Positions 16,015 through 24,101 of a stretch of DNA of 64,000 nucleotides are shown one piece after another. Position numbers and translations under genes: made by a program. Location: NCBI RefSeq assembly GCF_035593305.1, contig NZ_CP141615.1, forward strand, positions 2,511,722 through 2,575,721, read 5' to 3'. The notes under the pieces were generated by a model. It was not told where the DNA came from, searched no databases, and saw nothing but the letters and a program-made list of their open reading frames with translations. Position 1 is the first letter of the stretch, and every line of letters begins with the position of its first letter. The DNA is from Limnochorda sp. L945t (lineage in GTDB: Bacteria > Bacillota > Limnochordia > Limnochordales > Geochordaceae).

Positions 16015-17112
16015 ATGGTCACCAAGACCAGCATGGCCGACGTGGCGCGAGCGGCGGGGGTTTCCAAGTCTACCGTTTCTCGCGCGCTGGCCGGCGACAG
16101 CCGGGTCAAGGAGGCGACCCGCCTGCGGATCGAGCAGGCGGCTCAGGAGCTCGGGTACATCCCCAACCGGATCGCCCGGGCGCTGGCCCGCGGCCGCACC
16201 GAGATGATCGCCGTGGTGACGCCCACGCCGCCCCGTAGCTTCTCGGATCCCTTCTACCTGGAGTTCCTGGGCGGCCTGGGCGACCGGGTCATGGAGGCCG
16301 GGTACAGCCTGGTGATCACCTCTCCCGGCGCCGGCGGTTCGCCTGCCAACAGCCTGGCGGAGCTGGCAGCCGGACGAGTGGTCGACGGGGCCGTCTTGAC
16401 GGAGGTGCAGGTGGACGATCCCCGGCTGGCCCTGCTGCGGCAGGCACCTCTTCCTTTCGTAGTGCTGGGCACGCCGGAGGACGCCTCCGGCGGGGTCGTG
16501 CCCGGCGTCTGGTTCGTGGACGGCGACAACGAGGGTGGGGCGCGGCAGGTGGTGGAGCACCTGCTCTCCCTGGGCCACCGCCGGATTGCCTGCATCACCG
16601 GCCCCCTGCACCTCGTCTCCGCCCGGCGCAGGCTCGCAGGGTACCTGCAGGCCTTGCAGGCGGCCGGCGTCGCCCCGTCGCCCGAGTGGGTCGTCGAGGG
16701 CGACTTCACCCGCGAAGGAGGCCTGCGGGCGGGGCAACGGCTGCTGGAGGCCCGGCTCCTCGACCTCCGGGAGCCGGGATCCCTGACCGCGATTTTCGCA
16801 AGCAACGACCTGATGGCCATCGGCGTGCTCGAGGCCCTGCGCGGCGCCGGGCTGCGCGTGCCGGAGGACGTCTCGGTAGCAGGTTTTGACGGGATCTACC
16901 TGGCCGATCTCCTGGAGCCTTCGCTGACCACGGGAGCCCAGCCCATCCGCGCGCTGGGCCGGATGGTGGCGGAGCTGCTCCTCGGTCGACTGGGTGCGGC
17001 AGGTGGGGACAGGGCCGCCGTCCCTGAGCAGATCGGGGCGGTAGGCCGGCGAGTCGTCGTACCGGTGCAGCTGCGGGTCAAGGGGAGCACGGGCCCGCCG
17101 CGAGGGAGGTGA
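16015..17112 (+). CDS. LacI-family transcriptional regulator
   Basis: A 365-residue LacI/GalR regulator. The N-terminal helix-turn-helix reads MADVARAAGVSKSTVSRALAG, followed by the hinge helix IPNRIARALARG. The periplasmic-binding-like sensor domain follows, with VDGAVLTE, HRRIACITGP, FASNDLMAIGVLEAL and SVAGFDGI. It would bind a sugar or sugar-phosphate effector. It sits 71 bases before a sugar ABC importer in the same direction, so that operon is its most likely target along with its own promoter. ATG 16015 was chosen because it places TSMADVA at the normal distance from the start. Confidence 0.92.
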   Translation: MVTKTSMADVARAAGVSKSTVSRALAGDSRVKEATRLRIEQAAQELGYIPNRIARALARGRTEMIAVVTPTPPRSFSDPFYLEFLGGLGDRVMEAGYSLVITSPGAGGSPANSLAELAAGRVVDGAVLTEVQVDDPRLALLRQAPLPFVVLGTPEDASGGVVPGVWFVDGDNEGGARQVVEHLLSLGHRRIACITGPLHLVSARRRLAGYLQALQAAGVAPSPEWVVEGDFTREGGLRAGQRLLEARLLDLREPGSLTAIFASNDLMAIGVLEALRGAGLRVPEDVSVAGFDGIYLADLLEPSLTTGAQPIRALGRMVAELLLGRLGAAGGDRAAVPEQIGAVGRRVVVPVQLRVKGSTGPPRGR

Positions 17113-17183
17113 GGCAGCCCCGAGGGCGGGTGGGGACCGCGGCGTCGTTCCACACAAGCTCAGTACGTAGAGAGGGGATCCCC

Positions 17184-18485
17184 ATGGCTGAGAGGAGACA
17201 TCCGGGCAGGCTCGGGTTGCGGGCGCTCGTGTGGGTGACACTTGCCGCGTTGTTCGTCGCCATGGTGGGTGCCCAGGCGCTGGCGGCCCGCACGGTGACC
17301 ATGTTGGGCACCTGGGGCGGCCAGGAGCTGGAGGCGTTCCGCAAGGTACTGGAGCCGTTCGAGAAGGAGACCGGCATTCGAGTGGAGTTCACCGGGACCC
17401 GGGACCTGCCGGCGGTGCTGACGACCCGGGTGCAGGCCGGTAACCCGCCGGATCTGGCCGCGCTTCCCAACCCCGGCCAGATGCGGGAGTTCGCCCGGGA
17501 GGGGCACCTGGTCGATCTGAGCAAGGCGCTCGACGTGAAGGTGCTCAGGCAACAGTATGCTCCGGTCTGGCTCGATCTGGGCAGCTACGACGGCAAGCTC
17601 TACGCCATCTTCATGTCGGCCGACCTGAAGAGCCTGGTCTGGTACAGCCCGAAGGCCTTTGCCGCCAAGGGCTATGCCGTGCCCAAGACGTGGGACGAGA
17701 TGATGGCCCTCTCCGACCGGATCGTCAAAGACGGCGGCACCCCGTGGGCCATCGGCCTGGAGAGCGGCGCCGCCAGCGGCTGGCCGGGCACCGACTGGAT
17801 CGAGGACATCATGCTGCGCACCGCCGGGCCCGAGGTCTACGACAAGTGGGTAGCCCACCAGATCCCGTGGACCGACCCTGCCGTCCGGCGGGCCTGGGAG
17901 ACCTTCGGCAAGATCGCCCTCAACCCCAAGTACGTCTACGGTGGCCCCACGGGTGAGCTGACCACCAACTTCGGCGACAGCGTCAACGCCCTGTTCACCT
18001 CGCCGCCGAGGGCCTACATGCACCGGCAGGCCACGTTCATCCAGAGCTTCATCCTCAAGGCCAACCCGGGCCTCAAGGCCGGCACCGACTACGACTTCTT
18101 CGCCCTCCCGCCCATCGACCCCAAGTGGGGCACGCCGGCCCTGGGCGCCGCGGACATGGTGGGCATGTTCAAGGACTCGCCCGAGGCCCGCATGGTGATC
18201 CAGTACCTCGCCTCCCCGAAGGCTCAGGAACGGTGGGTGGCGGCTCTCGGCAAGCTCTCCGCCAACAAGGCGGTCAGCATGAACGCCTACCCGGACCCCC
18301 TCACCCGCAAGGCGGCCAAGATCCTGGTCGACGCCCAGGTATTCCGCTTCGACGGCTCGGATCTGATGCCGGCTGCGGTCGGGTCCGGCTCGTTTTGGAC
18401 CGGGATCCTGGATTACGTCGGTGGTGAGGACCTCGACAGCGTGCTCGAGAAGATCGAGCGGTCCGCCGAAGAGGCGTATCGTTGA
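17184..18485 (+). CDS. Sugar ABC transporter substrate-binding protein
   Basis: A 433-residue extracellular solute-binding protein of family 1. The first about 34 residues form a signal peptide (MAERRHPGRLGLRA, hydrophobic core, cleavage near ALAA). The mature protein opens VTMLGTWGGQELEAFRKVLEPFEKETGIRVEFTG, typical of CUT1 carbohydrate binding proteins, and has no lipobox cysteine. It delivers sugar to the two permeases downstream. A 123-base gap with a very stable hairpin separates it from the first permease, which could keep its mRNA level above that of the permeases. The sugar cannot be assigned. Confidence 0.92.
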   Translation: MAERRHPGRLGLRALVWVTLAALFVAMVGAQALAARTVTMLGTWGGQELEAFRKVLEPFEKETGIRVEFTGTRDLPAVLTTRVQAGNPPDLAALPNPGQMREFAREGHLVDLSKALDVKVLRQQYAPVWLDLGSYDGKLYAIFMSADLKSLVWYSPKAFAAKGYAVPKTWDEMMALSDRIVKDGGTPWAIGLESGAASGWPGTDWIEDIMLRTAGPEVYDKWVAHQIPWTDPAVRRAWETFGKIALNPKYVYGGPTGELTTNFGDSVNALFTSPPRAYMHRQATFIQSFILKANPGLKAGTDYDFFALPPIDPKWGTPALGAADMVGMFKDSPEARMVIQYLASPKAQERWVAALGKLSANKAVSMNAYPDPLTRKAAKILVDAQVFRFDGSDLMPAAVGSGSFWTGILDYVGGEDLDSVLEKIERSAEEAYR

Positions 18486-18548
18486 AACGGGGAGTTCCGT
18501 AGCAAGGACCAAGGGTGAACCACAACGACCCCAAACGGCTGCCGGTGA

Positions 18549-18581
18549 GGTGCGGGCGCGCGGGAGGCCGGCGCCCGCACC
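18549..18581 (+). other. Intercistronic stem-loop between binding-protein and permease genes
   Basis: GGTGCGGGCGC (18549-18559) pairs perfectly with GCGCCCGCACC (18571-18581) around an 11-base loop. It is an 11-bp GC-rich stem in the gap after the binding-protein gene. Such hairpins often stabilise the upstream message or partly attenuate transcription. There is no U-run, so complete termination is unlikely. Confidence 0.6.
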
Positions 18582-18608
18582 GCCGGCCCTCGAAGGGAGT
18601 GAGGCGAC

Positions 18609-19478
18609 GTGCGGCGGGGCGGAGCCTGGGCCTGGGGGTTCGTGGCGCCCGCGCTCTTGCTCATCGGCTTCTATCTCGCCTACCCCACGGTCCAGACCAT
18701 CTACCTGAGCTTCATGGACCGCCGCTCGGAGCACTTCGTGGGGCTCTCCAACTACGTGCGGCTGTTGACGTCGACCGCGATGCTCACCGCCTTTCGTAAC
18801 AATCTCTTGTGGCTGGTGGTCTTCACGGCCGGCACGGTAGGCCTGGGTCTGCTCATGGCGGTGCTGACGGATCGGGTGCGCTACGAGGCGGCGGCCAAGG
18901 CGCTCATCTTCCTGCCGATGGCCATCTCCTTCGTGGGCGCCGGGGTGATCTGGAAGTTCATGTACGCCTATCAGCCGCCGGGGGTACCCCAGATCGGGCT
19001 CGCCAACCAGGTCATGGTGATGTTGGGGCAACAGCCCAGGGGCTGGCTCGTCGAGCGGCCCTGGGTCAACAACCTGGCTCTGATTGCGGTCGGGGTCTGG
19101 ATCTGGACCGGGTTTGCCATGGTGGTGCTGTCGGCCGCCTACAAAGCCATCCCCAAGGAGCTCCTCGAGGCAGCCCGAGTAGACGGCGCCACCGAGTGGC
19201 AGGTCTTCTGGCGCATCAGCCTTCCCGTCATCCAGTCCACGGTGGCCGTCGTGGCGACGACCATGATCATCAACGTGCTCAAGGTCTTCGACATCGTGTA
19301 CGTCATGACCAACGGCAACTTCGGCACCGAAGTGATGGCCAACCGGATGTACAAGGAGATGTTCGAGTACCAGGACTTCGGGCGGGCCAGCGCCATCGCG
19401 GTCATCCTCTTCCTGGCCATCGTGCCGATCATGCTGGCCAACATCCGGCGCTTCCGGCGACAGGAGGCGACCCGATGA
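18609..19478 (+). CDS. Sugar ABC transporter permease (MalF/UgpA type)
   Basis: A 289-residue permease with about six membrane segments. The binding-protein-dependent transport motif EAA loop reads EAARVDGATEWQVFWRISLPVI, where the ATPase docks. It starts at GTG 18609 behind GGGAGTGAGG. It overlaps the second permease as ATGA. Together they form the CUT1-family channel. No MalK-type ATPase is encoded in the cluster, so a shared ATPase elsewhere in the genome is likely, as in many Gram-positive sugar importers. Confidence 0.92.
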   Translation: MRRGGAWAWGFVAPALLLIGFYLAYPTVQTIYLSFMDRRSEHFVGLSNYVRLLTSTAMLTAFRNNLLWLVVFTAGTVGLGLLMAVLTDRVRYEAAAKALIFLPMAISFVGAGVIWKFMYAYQPPGVPQIGLANQVMVMLGQQPRGWLVERPWVNNLALIAVGVWIWTGFAMVVLSAAYKAIPKELLEAARVDGATEWQVFWRISLPVIQSTVAVVATTMIINVLKVFDIVYVMTNGNFGTEVMANRMYKEMFEYQDFGRASAIAVILFLAIVPIMLANIRRFRRQEATR

Positions 19479-20410
19479 GGAGCGCACCGCACGACCTTCC
19501 GGCAACGGCGACGACGAGGCCTGCCGCTCGGCGTCGGGCTGCCACGGCGGCGCCGGCGGGCGTGGGAGAGTGGACCTCGCAGGCGCTCGTGCACCTGGTC
19601 GTGGTGCTGATGGCGCTGGCGTGGGTGCTGCCCACGTTGGGGCTGTTGGTGAGCTCGCTGCGACCGGCTCCCGACGTGGCCCGCACGGGATGGTGGACCG
19701 TCTTCGCCAACCCGTTCGACCTCACGCGCTGGACGCTCGCCAACTACCGGCACGTGCTGGGGCAGCAGGGGCTGGCGCAGGCGTTCCTCAACAGCTTCAT
19801 CATCACGGTGCCGGCGACGGTGCTGCCCATCCTGGTGGCGTCGTTCGCCGCGTTCGCCTTCGCGTGGCTCGACTTCCCCGGGCGCTCGTGGCTCTTCCTG
19901 GTGGTCGTGGGGTTCCTCGTCGTGCCCCTGCAGATGACGTTCGTGCCGATCCTGAAGATCTACAGCGAGACCGGGCTCGCCGGCACGTTCGTGGGGATAT
20001 GGCTGGCGCACACGGGCTACGGGCTGCCCTTCGCCGTATACCTGATGCGCAACTTCTTCGGCTCGCTGCCGGGGGAGCTCTTCGAGTCGGCGTACATCGA
20101 CGGGGCGTCTCCGCTGTCGGCGTTCTTCCGGCTGGCACTGCCGATGTCGACCCCGGCTCTGGCGTCGCTGGCGATCTTCCAGTTTCTGTGGGTGTGGAAC
20201 GACCTGCTGGTCGCCCTCATCTACCTGGGCGGCGGCGCCCGGACCGGCCCGTTGACCCTGAAGCTGTCGAGCCTGGTCGGCAGCTACGGGCAGGAGTGGC
20301 ACGTGCTGACGGCGGCGGCCTTCATCTCCATGCTGGTCCCGGTCGCCCTCTTCTTCGCGCTCCAGCGCTACTTCGTCCGGGGCATCCTGGCCGGCGCGGT
20401 CAAGGGCTGA
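19475..20410 (+). CDS. Sugar ABC transporter permease (MalG/UgpE type)
   Basis: A 311-residue permease. After a Pro/Ala/Arg-rich cytoplasmic N-terminus of about 35 residues there are about six membrane spans. The EAA motif is ESAYIDGASPLSAFFRLALPMSTPAL. The pattern of a final short GILAGAVKG tail is standard for MalG-type permeases. ATG 19475 overlaps the upstream permease stop and follows CAGGAGGCG. It is the last gene of the importer operon, and its 3' end overlaps the convergent meaB gene by 11 bases. Confidence 0.92.
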   Translation: MRSAPHDLPATATTRPAARRRAATAAPAGVGEWTSQALVHLVVVLMALAWVLPTLGLLVSSLRPAPDVARTGWWTVFANPFDLTRWTLANYRHVLGQQGLAQAFLNSFIITVPATVLPILVASFAAFAFAWLDFPGRSWLFLVVVGFLVVPLQMTFVPILKIYSETGLAGTFVGIWLAHTGYGLPFAVYLMRNFFGSLPGELFESAYIDGASPLSAFFRLALPMSTPALASLAIFQFLWVWNDLLVALIYLGGGARTGPLTLKLSSLVGSYGQEWHVLTAAAFISMLVPVALFFALQRYFVRGILAGAVKG

Positions 20411-21443
20411 GATCCTGCCCGGAGAGGGCCTGGCGCAGGAGGAGGCCGGCGGCGTCTCGGGCCGACAGCTCGCCGTCTGCCAGGCGCCGCGCCAGGTCGG
20501 CCCAAAGCCCGCGTTGCCGGGCCGGCGCCACCACGTGGCGCTCCACCGCCGCTGCGAGGGCCGCCCGGAGCTCCCATTCGGCCCGAAGGCGGCGCCGCTG
20601 CTGGGCGGAGGGGGCCGACTCCAGATAGCGCCGGTGCGACTCCAGCGCTTCGACGAGCTGGCCCAGCCCCTCCCGGCGGGTCGAGGAGACCAGCACCACG
20701 GGAATCTGCCAGGCGCCCGTATCGGGCGGCGAGAGGTGGAGGATCCCCGCGATGGCCCGGTAGGCCTCGTGAGCGCCCGGGAGATCGGCCTTGTTGACCA
20801 CCATCACGTCGCCGATCTCGACGATGCCGGCCTTGAGCGCCTGCACCTCGTCTCCGGAGCCCGGGTTGAAGACCAGCACGACTGTGTGGGCCACGCCCAG
20901 CACGCCGACGTCGTTTTGGCCGGCGCCGACGGTTTCGACCAGGACGACGTCCATGCCGGCCGTGTCGAGCACCCGCACCATCGCGAAGACCGAGAGTGCG
21001 AGGCCCCCCTGCTGCCCGCGGCTGGCCACGCTGCGCATGAAGATCCCCGGATCGTCCACCGGCAGGCTCATTCGCAGCCGGTCGCCCAACACCGCTCCAC
21101 CGGTGAAAGGGCTCGTGGGGTCCACCGCGAGAATGCCCACCTTGCGGCCGCGCCGGCGAAGCTCCAGGGCGAGCTGGCCGATGAGGGTGCTCTTGCCAGC
21201 GCCGGGGCTGCCCGTGACGCCCACCACGTGAGCGCGCACGACCCCGGTCAACAGAGGGGCGAGTTCGTCGCAGGCGCGAGCTGCTTCCCGGCTCGTGCCG
21301 GCGACCCCGTCGTGCAGGCTCGCCTCGGCCAGGCTGAGCGCCCTGGCGAGCGCCCCCCGGTCTCCTGCCCGCACCCGGTCGGCCAGCGACACCGTCCGGG
21401 CGGCGGCACCACGTGGTTCACGCATGCCGGAGTGCTGCTGCAA
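20400..21443 (-). CDS. meaB: MeaB-type GTPase (methylmalonyl-CoA mutase chaperone family)
   Basis: A 347-residue G3E/MeaB-family GTPase. Motifs: Walker A GVTGSPGAGKSTLI, VDPTSPFTGGAVLGDRLRM (switch I), VETVGAGQNDVGV (switch III/Walker B region) and VVNKADLPGA (NKxD). MeaB guards the B12 cofactor of methylmalonyl-CoA mutase and related mutases. No mutase gene is in this window, but biotin carboxylase and carrier genes lie immediately upstream in the same direction, which hints at propionyl-CoA metabolism. The TTG at 21443 has GGGAGGCG upstream; ATG 21425 is the alternative. Its 3' end overlaps the convergent sugar permease. Confidence 0.9.
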   Translation of the reverse strand: MQQHSGMREPRGAAARTVSLADRVRAGDRGALARALSLAEASLHDGVAGTSREAARACDELAPLLTGVVRAHVVGVTGSPGAGKSTLIGQLALELRRRGRKVGILAVDPTSPFTGGAVLGDRLRMSLPVDDPGIFMRSVASRGQQGGLALSVFAMVRVLDTAGMDVVLVETVGAGQNDVGVLGVAHTVVLVFNPGSGDEVQALKAGIVEIGDVMVVNKADLPGAHEAYRAIAGILHLSPPDTGAWQIPVVLVSSTRREGLGQLVEALESHRRYLESAPSAQQRRRLRAEWELRAALAAAVERHVVAPARQRGLWADLARRLADGELSARDAAGLLLRQALSGQDLSP

Positions 21444-21513
21444 GGCTGGACGCCTCCCAAGAGCGAAGCCCCTTCACGATGGGGGATGCAGGGCGCATCG
21501 CGCCTGCGTCACT

Positions 21514-22047
21514 TCAAGACGCTCCGGCCGGCGCCCGCAGCGCCACCAGGCTCTCCCCCGTGTTGACCGTCTGCCCCACGCGGACGGCGACGTGGCTCAC
21601 CACGCCGGCTTCCGGGCTTTTCACCTCGTTTTCGAGGTTCATCGCCGACAGCACCAGCAGGAGATCCCCCTTCCCCACGGCCTGGCCGGGAGTAACGGCG
21701 ACCGACAGCACCAGGCCGGGCATCGGGGCTTTCACCACGCGGGCTCCCGCCGAGGTGCCGGCCGGCGCCGCCGGGCGGGACACGGCGGAAAGAAGGGGCG
21801 GCCAGGCCACGCCGGCCTCCGCCGGGTGGGGCCGGGGCCGGGCCGCCGTGGATCCCGGCAGGGCACCTCGCTCGTACCCTACCCGGGTGGCCGCTTCGTC
21901 GACCTGCCCGGGTACCGGATCCGCTAGCTCCTCTACCTCGACGATGTACGGCACTCCGTCCACGTGCACCCGGAAGCGCCGGCGCGACCCATGCCCCGCG
22001 CCGGGCGTCCCCCCCTCTTCCCCGTACAGAGCCGGGCTCCACGTCAC
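21514..22047 (-). CDS. Biotin/lipoyl-attachment domain protein lacking the biotin lysine
   Basis: A 177-residue protein shaped like a biotin carboxyl carrier subunit. It has an N-terminal strand pair (RRRFRVHVDGVPYIVEVEE), a Pro/Ala linker (about 85-103) and a C-terminal biotinyl domain from VVKAPMPGLVLS to the end. The biotin loop, normally AMKMENEVKSP, reads AMNLENEVKSP: Asn137 (codon AAC, 21637-21639) replaces the lysine that carries biotin. Unless this is an error, the protein cannot be biotinylated at the usual site. GTG 22047 follows GAGGGGAGG. It sits between biotin carboxylase and meaB and would partner the former in a propionyl- or acetyl-CoA carboxylase. Confidence 0.8.
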   Translation of the reverse strand: MTWSPALYGEEGGTPGAGHGSRRRFRVHVDGVPYIVEVEELADPVPGQVDEAATRVGYERGALPGSTAARPRPHPAEAGVAWPPLLSAVSRPAAPAGTSAGARVVKAPMPGLVLSVAVTPGQAVGKGDLLLVLSAMNLENEVKSPEAGVVSHVAVRVGQTVNTGESLVALRAPAGAS

Positions 22048-22105
22048 GCAGGTACGCCTCCCCTCTTGCGGTCCCGGAGGGCGCTCCGGGCGGCCCGCCG
22101 GCGTT

Positions 22106-23743
22106 TCACCGGGCCCGGTGCGCCGGCCCGTGGCCGCCCCCACCTTCCGGGTCGGGGTAAATGGCCCGGATCCTCCACCGCCGGCGGCTCCCCGCATCGC
22201 GGTCATGCGGCGCCGCTCCGGCCCTGGTCCGTGGGGCGCCCAGGTAGGCCTGGAGCGCCGCTGCCGCCGCGGCAGCCGCTTCGGGGGAAACGCCCTCCCT
22301 GCGCGCTCCCGGGGCGAGCTCGACCCGCGCTGCGGCGGCCCCCTCCCCGTTTCTCCCCGGGGCTGCCTCCCCCGGCCCCGGGCCATCGGGGGGCAGCTGG
22401 TCGGGCGTGAAGTGCTGCTCCACGAACCGGGTGGTCACTTCCCCGTCGCGAAACTCGCGGCGCCCGACCAGCCACCGGTGGAAAGGCAGCGTCGTCCGCA
22501 CCCCGTCGATCGCGAACTCCTCGAGCGCCCGGCGCGCCCTCGCCAGCGCCTCGCGCCGGGACGGTGCCCATACGACGAGCTTGGCGACCAGCGAGTCGTA
22601 GAACGGAGGGATGACCCACCCGGGGAACGCGGCCGAATCGACCCGCACGCCGGGCCCTCCCGGCGGCAGGTAAGCCTCGATGGTCCCCGGATTGGGAAGG
22701 AAGCCCCGGCGGGGGTCCTCGGCGTTGATGCGAAACTCGATGGCGTGGCCCCGCAGCACCACGTCCTCCTGCCCGAGGGGCACCGGCTGCCCGGCCGCGA
22801 GCGCCATCTGGAGCTGCACGAGGTCGGTCCCCGTTACGAGCTCCGTCACCGGGTGCTCGACCTGAATGCGGGCGTTGACCTCGATGAAGTAGAAGCGCCG
22901 TTCCTCGTCCACCAGGAACTCGGCCGTTCCGACCCCCACGTAGCCCGCCGACGCGGCGAGCCGCACCGCCGCCTCTCCCATGCGCCGCCGCAGCGTACCG
23001 TCGAGCACCGGGGACGGCGCTTCTTCTGCGAGCTTCTGGTGGCGCCGCTGGATGGAGCAGTCCCGCTCCCCGAAGTGGACGCCCTTACCGTACCGGTCGA
23101 CGGCAAACTGGATCTCGACGTGGCGCACCCGCTCCAGCCACTTCTCCAGATAGAGGGAGCCATCGCCGAACGCCTTCGCCGCCTCGGAGGAGGCCCGATC
23201 CCACGCGCTCTCCAGCGACTCCGGCCCGTCCACGCGGCGCATACCGCGGCCGCCCCCGCCCGCCACCGCCTTCAGCAGCACCGGATAACCCAGGCGCTGC
23301 GCCTCCCGCCGGGCCTCCTCGACGCCGGGCAGGGCAGCGGCGCTGCCGGGGATGGTCGGGATGCCGAGGCGCTCGGCCTGCCGGCGAGCGGCGTCCTTGT
23401 TGCCGAAGTGCGCCAGCACCTCTTCCGGCGGTCCGATGAAGGTCAGCCCGGCCTCCCGGCAGAGCCGGGCCAGCACCGGGTTTTCGGACAGGAAACCGTA
23501 ACCGGGGTGTACGGCGTCGGCCCCTGCCGAGCGGGCCGCCTCCACCACCGCCCGGGCATCCAGGTAGACCAGCGGGTCGTCCCGGACCACCACGCCATCC
23601 GCCAACCGCGCCGGGAGGCTCTCCCGATCGGGGCCGGATGCCAGCAGCACGGCCCGGATGCCGAGCTCCCGCAAGGCGCGGATAACCCGCAGGGCGATCT
23701 CTCCCCGGTTGGCCACCAGCACGCTCGAGAAGATGGGGCCCAC
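22106..23743 (-). CDS. accC: Acetyl/propionyl-CoA carboxylase, biotin carboxylase subunit
   Basis: A 545-residue biotin carboxylase, longer than the usual roughly 450. The first 450 residues are normal: VLVANRGEIALRVIRA, HPGYGFLSENP, FGNKDAARRQAERLGIP, KAVAGGGGRGMR (Gly-rich ATP loop), RDCSIQRRHQKLAEEAP, FYFIEVNARIQVEHPVTE (metal and bicarbonate site) and FRINAEDP. The last 95 or so residues are a low-complexity Gly/Ala/Pro/Arg tail with no clear fold. The enzyme carboxylates biotin with ATP and bicarbonate. The carrier-like gene follows after 58 bases. No carboxyltransferase gene is adjacent. A palindrome lies upstream at 23818. Confidence 0.93.
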   Translation of the reverse strand: MGPIFSSVLVANRGEIALRVIRALRELGIRAVLLASGPDRESLPARLADGVVVRDDPLVYLDARAVVEAARSAGADAVHPGYGFLSENPVLARLCREAGLTFIGPPEEVLAHFGNKDAARRQAERLGIPTIPGSAAALPGVEEARREAQRLGYPVLLKAVAGGGGRGMRRVDGPESLESAWDRASSEAAKAFGDGSLYLEKWLERVRHVEIQFAVDRYGKGVHFGERDCSIQRRHQKLAEEAPSPVLDGTLRRRMGEAAVRLAASAGYVGVGTAEFLVDEERRFYFIEVNARIQVEHPVTELVTGTDLVQLQMALAAGQPVPLGQEDVVLRGHAIEFRINAEDPRRGFLPNPGTIEAYLPPGGPGVRVDSAAFPGWVIPPFYDSLVAKLVVWAPSRREALARARRALEEFAIDGVRTTLPFHRWLVGRREFRDGEVTTRFVEQHFTPDQLPPDGPGPGEAAPGRNGEGAAAARVELAPGARREGVSPEAAAAAAAALQAYLGAPRTRAGAAPHDRDAGSRRRWRIRAIYPDPEGGGGHGPAHRAR

Positions 23744-23817
23744 CGCTCTTCACCTGCCTGCCGTCCGAGCACCCGCCCTCACAGGGGTTTCTCGAAGGTC
23801 GATCCCGTCGTCGAGCT

Positions 23818-23843
23818 GTCAACCAAACGGCCGGTTGGTCGAC
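23818..23843. promoter_or_regulatory. 26-base palindrome, TetR-type operator candidate upstream of accC
   Basis: The 26 bases match their own reverse complement at 22 positions. The half-sites are ACCAAACG and CGGTTGGT. On the minus strand the right part supplies TTGACA, a consensus -35 element pointing to accC. Size, symmetry and the ACCAA...TTGGT arms resemble operators of TetR/FadR-type regulators of acyl-CoA metabolism. Confidence 0.5.
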
Positions 23844-23926
23844 GGCTCCGCCACGCGCGCCACCGCTTCCGAGGCGCCGGCTAAATAATGCGAATTGCGG
23901 TTACGGTTCGCCCTCCAGTCTACCAT

Positions 23927-23989
23927 GCATCCGGCACGGCCGGAAGCGTCCCGCAGCCGCGGCCCATGCTGGCCCGGATGCGCGGGACG
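23927..23989. repeat. Two crossed 8-bp inverted repeats (pseudoknot-like topology)
   Basis: GCATCCGG (23927-23934) pairs with CCGGATGC (23974-23981), and CGTCCCGC (23947-23954) pairs with GCGGGACG (23982-23989). The four arms come in the order A-B-A'-B', so the stems cross, and A' and B' are directly adjacent. Both stems are perfect. It may be an RNA structure or a coincidence in GC-rich DNA. Confidence 0.35.
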
Positions 23990-24101
23990 GGAGCCGGGAA
24001 CCGCCGCGCCTCGCGCTGGGTGTCATTCGACCCGGACGTATGACCTCCGGAGAAAGGGTCACGGTTCTCTTGGTGCATCCCTTCACAAACGGGTATGGAT
24101 G

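Noticed and set aside
17160-19505. Long minus-strand open frame of about 780 codons opposite the sugar importer
   Set aside because: It is antisense to clear ABC transporter genes and its translation is rich in Arg, Gly, His and Asp with no domain; long shadow frames are expected at this GC content.
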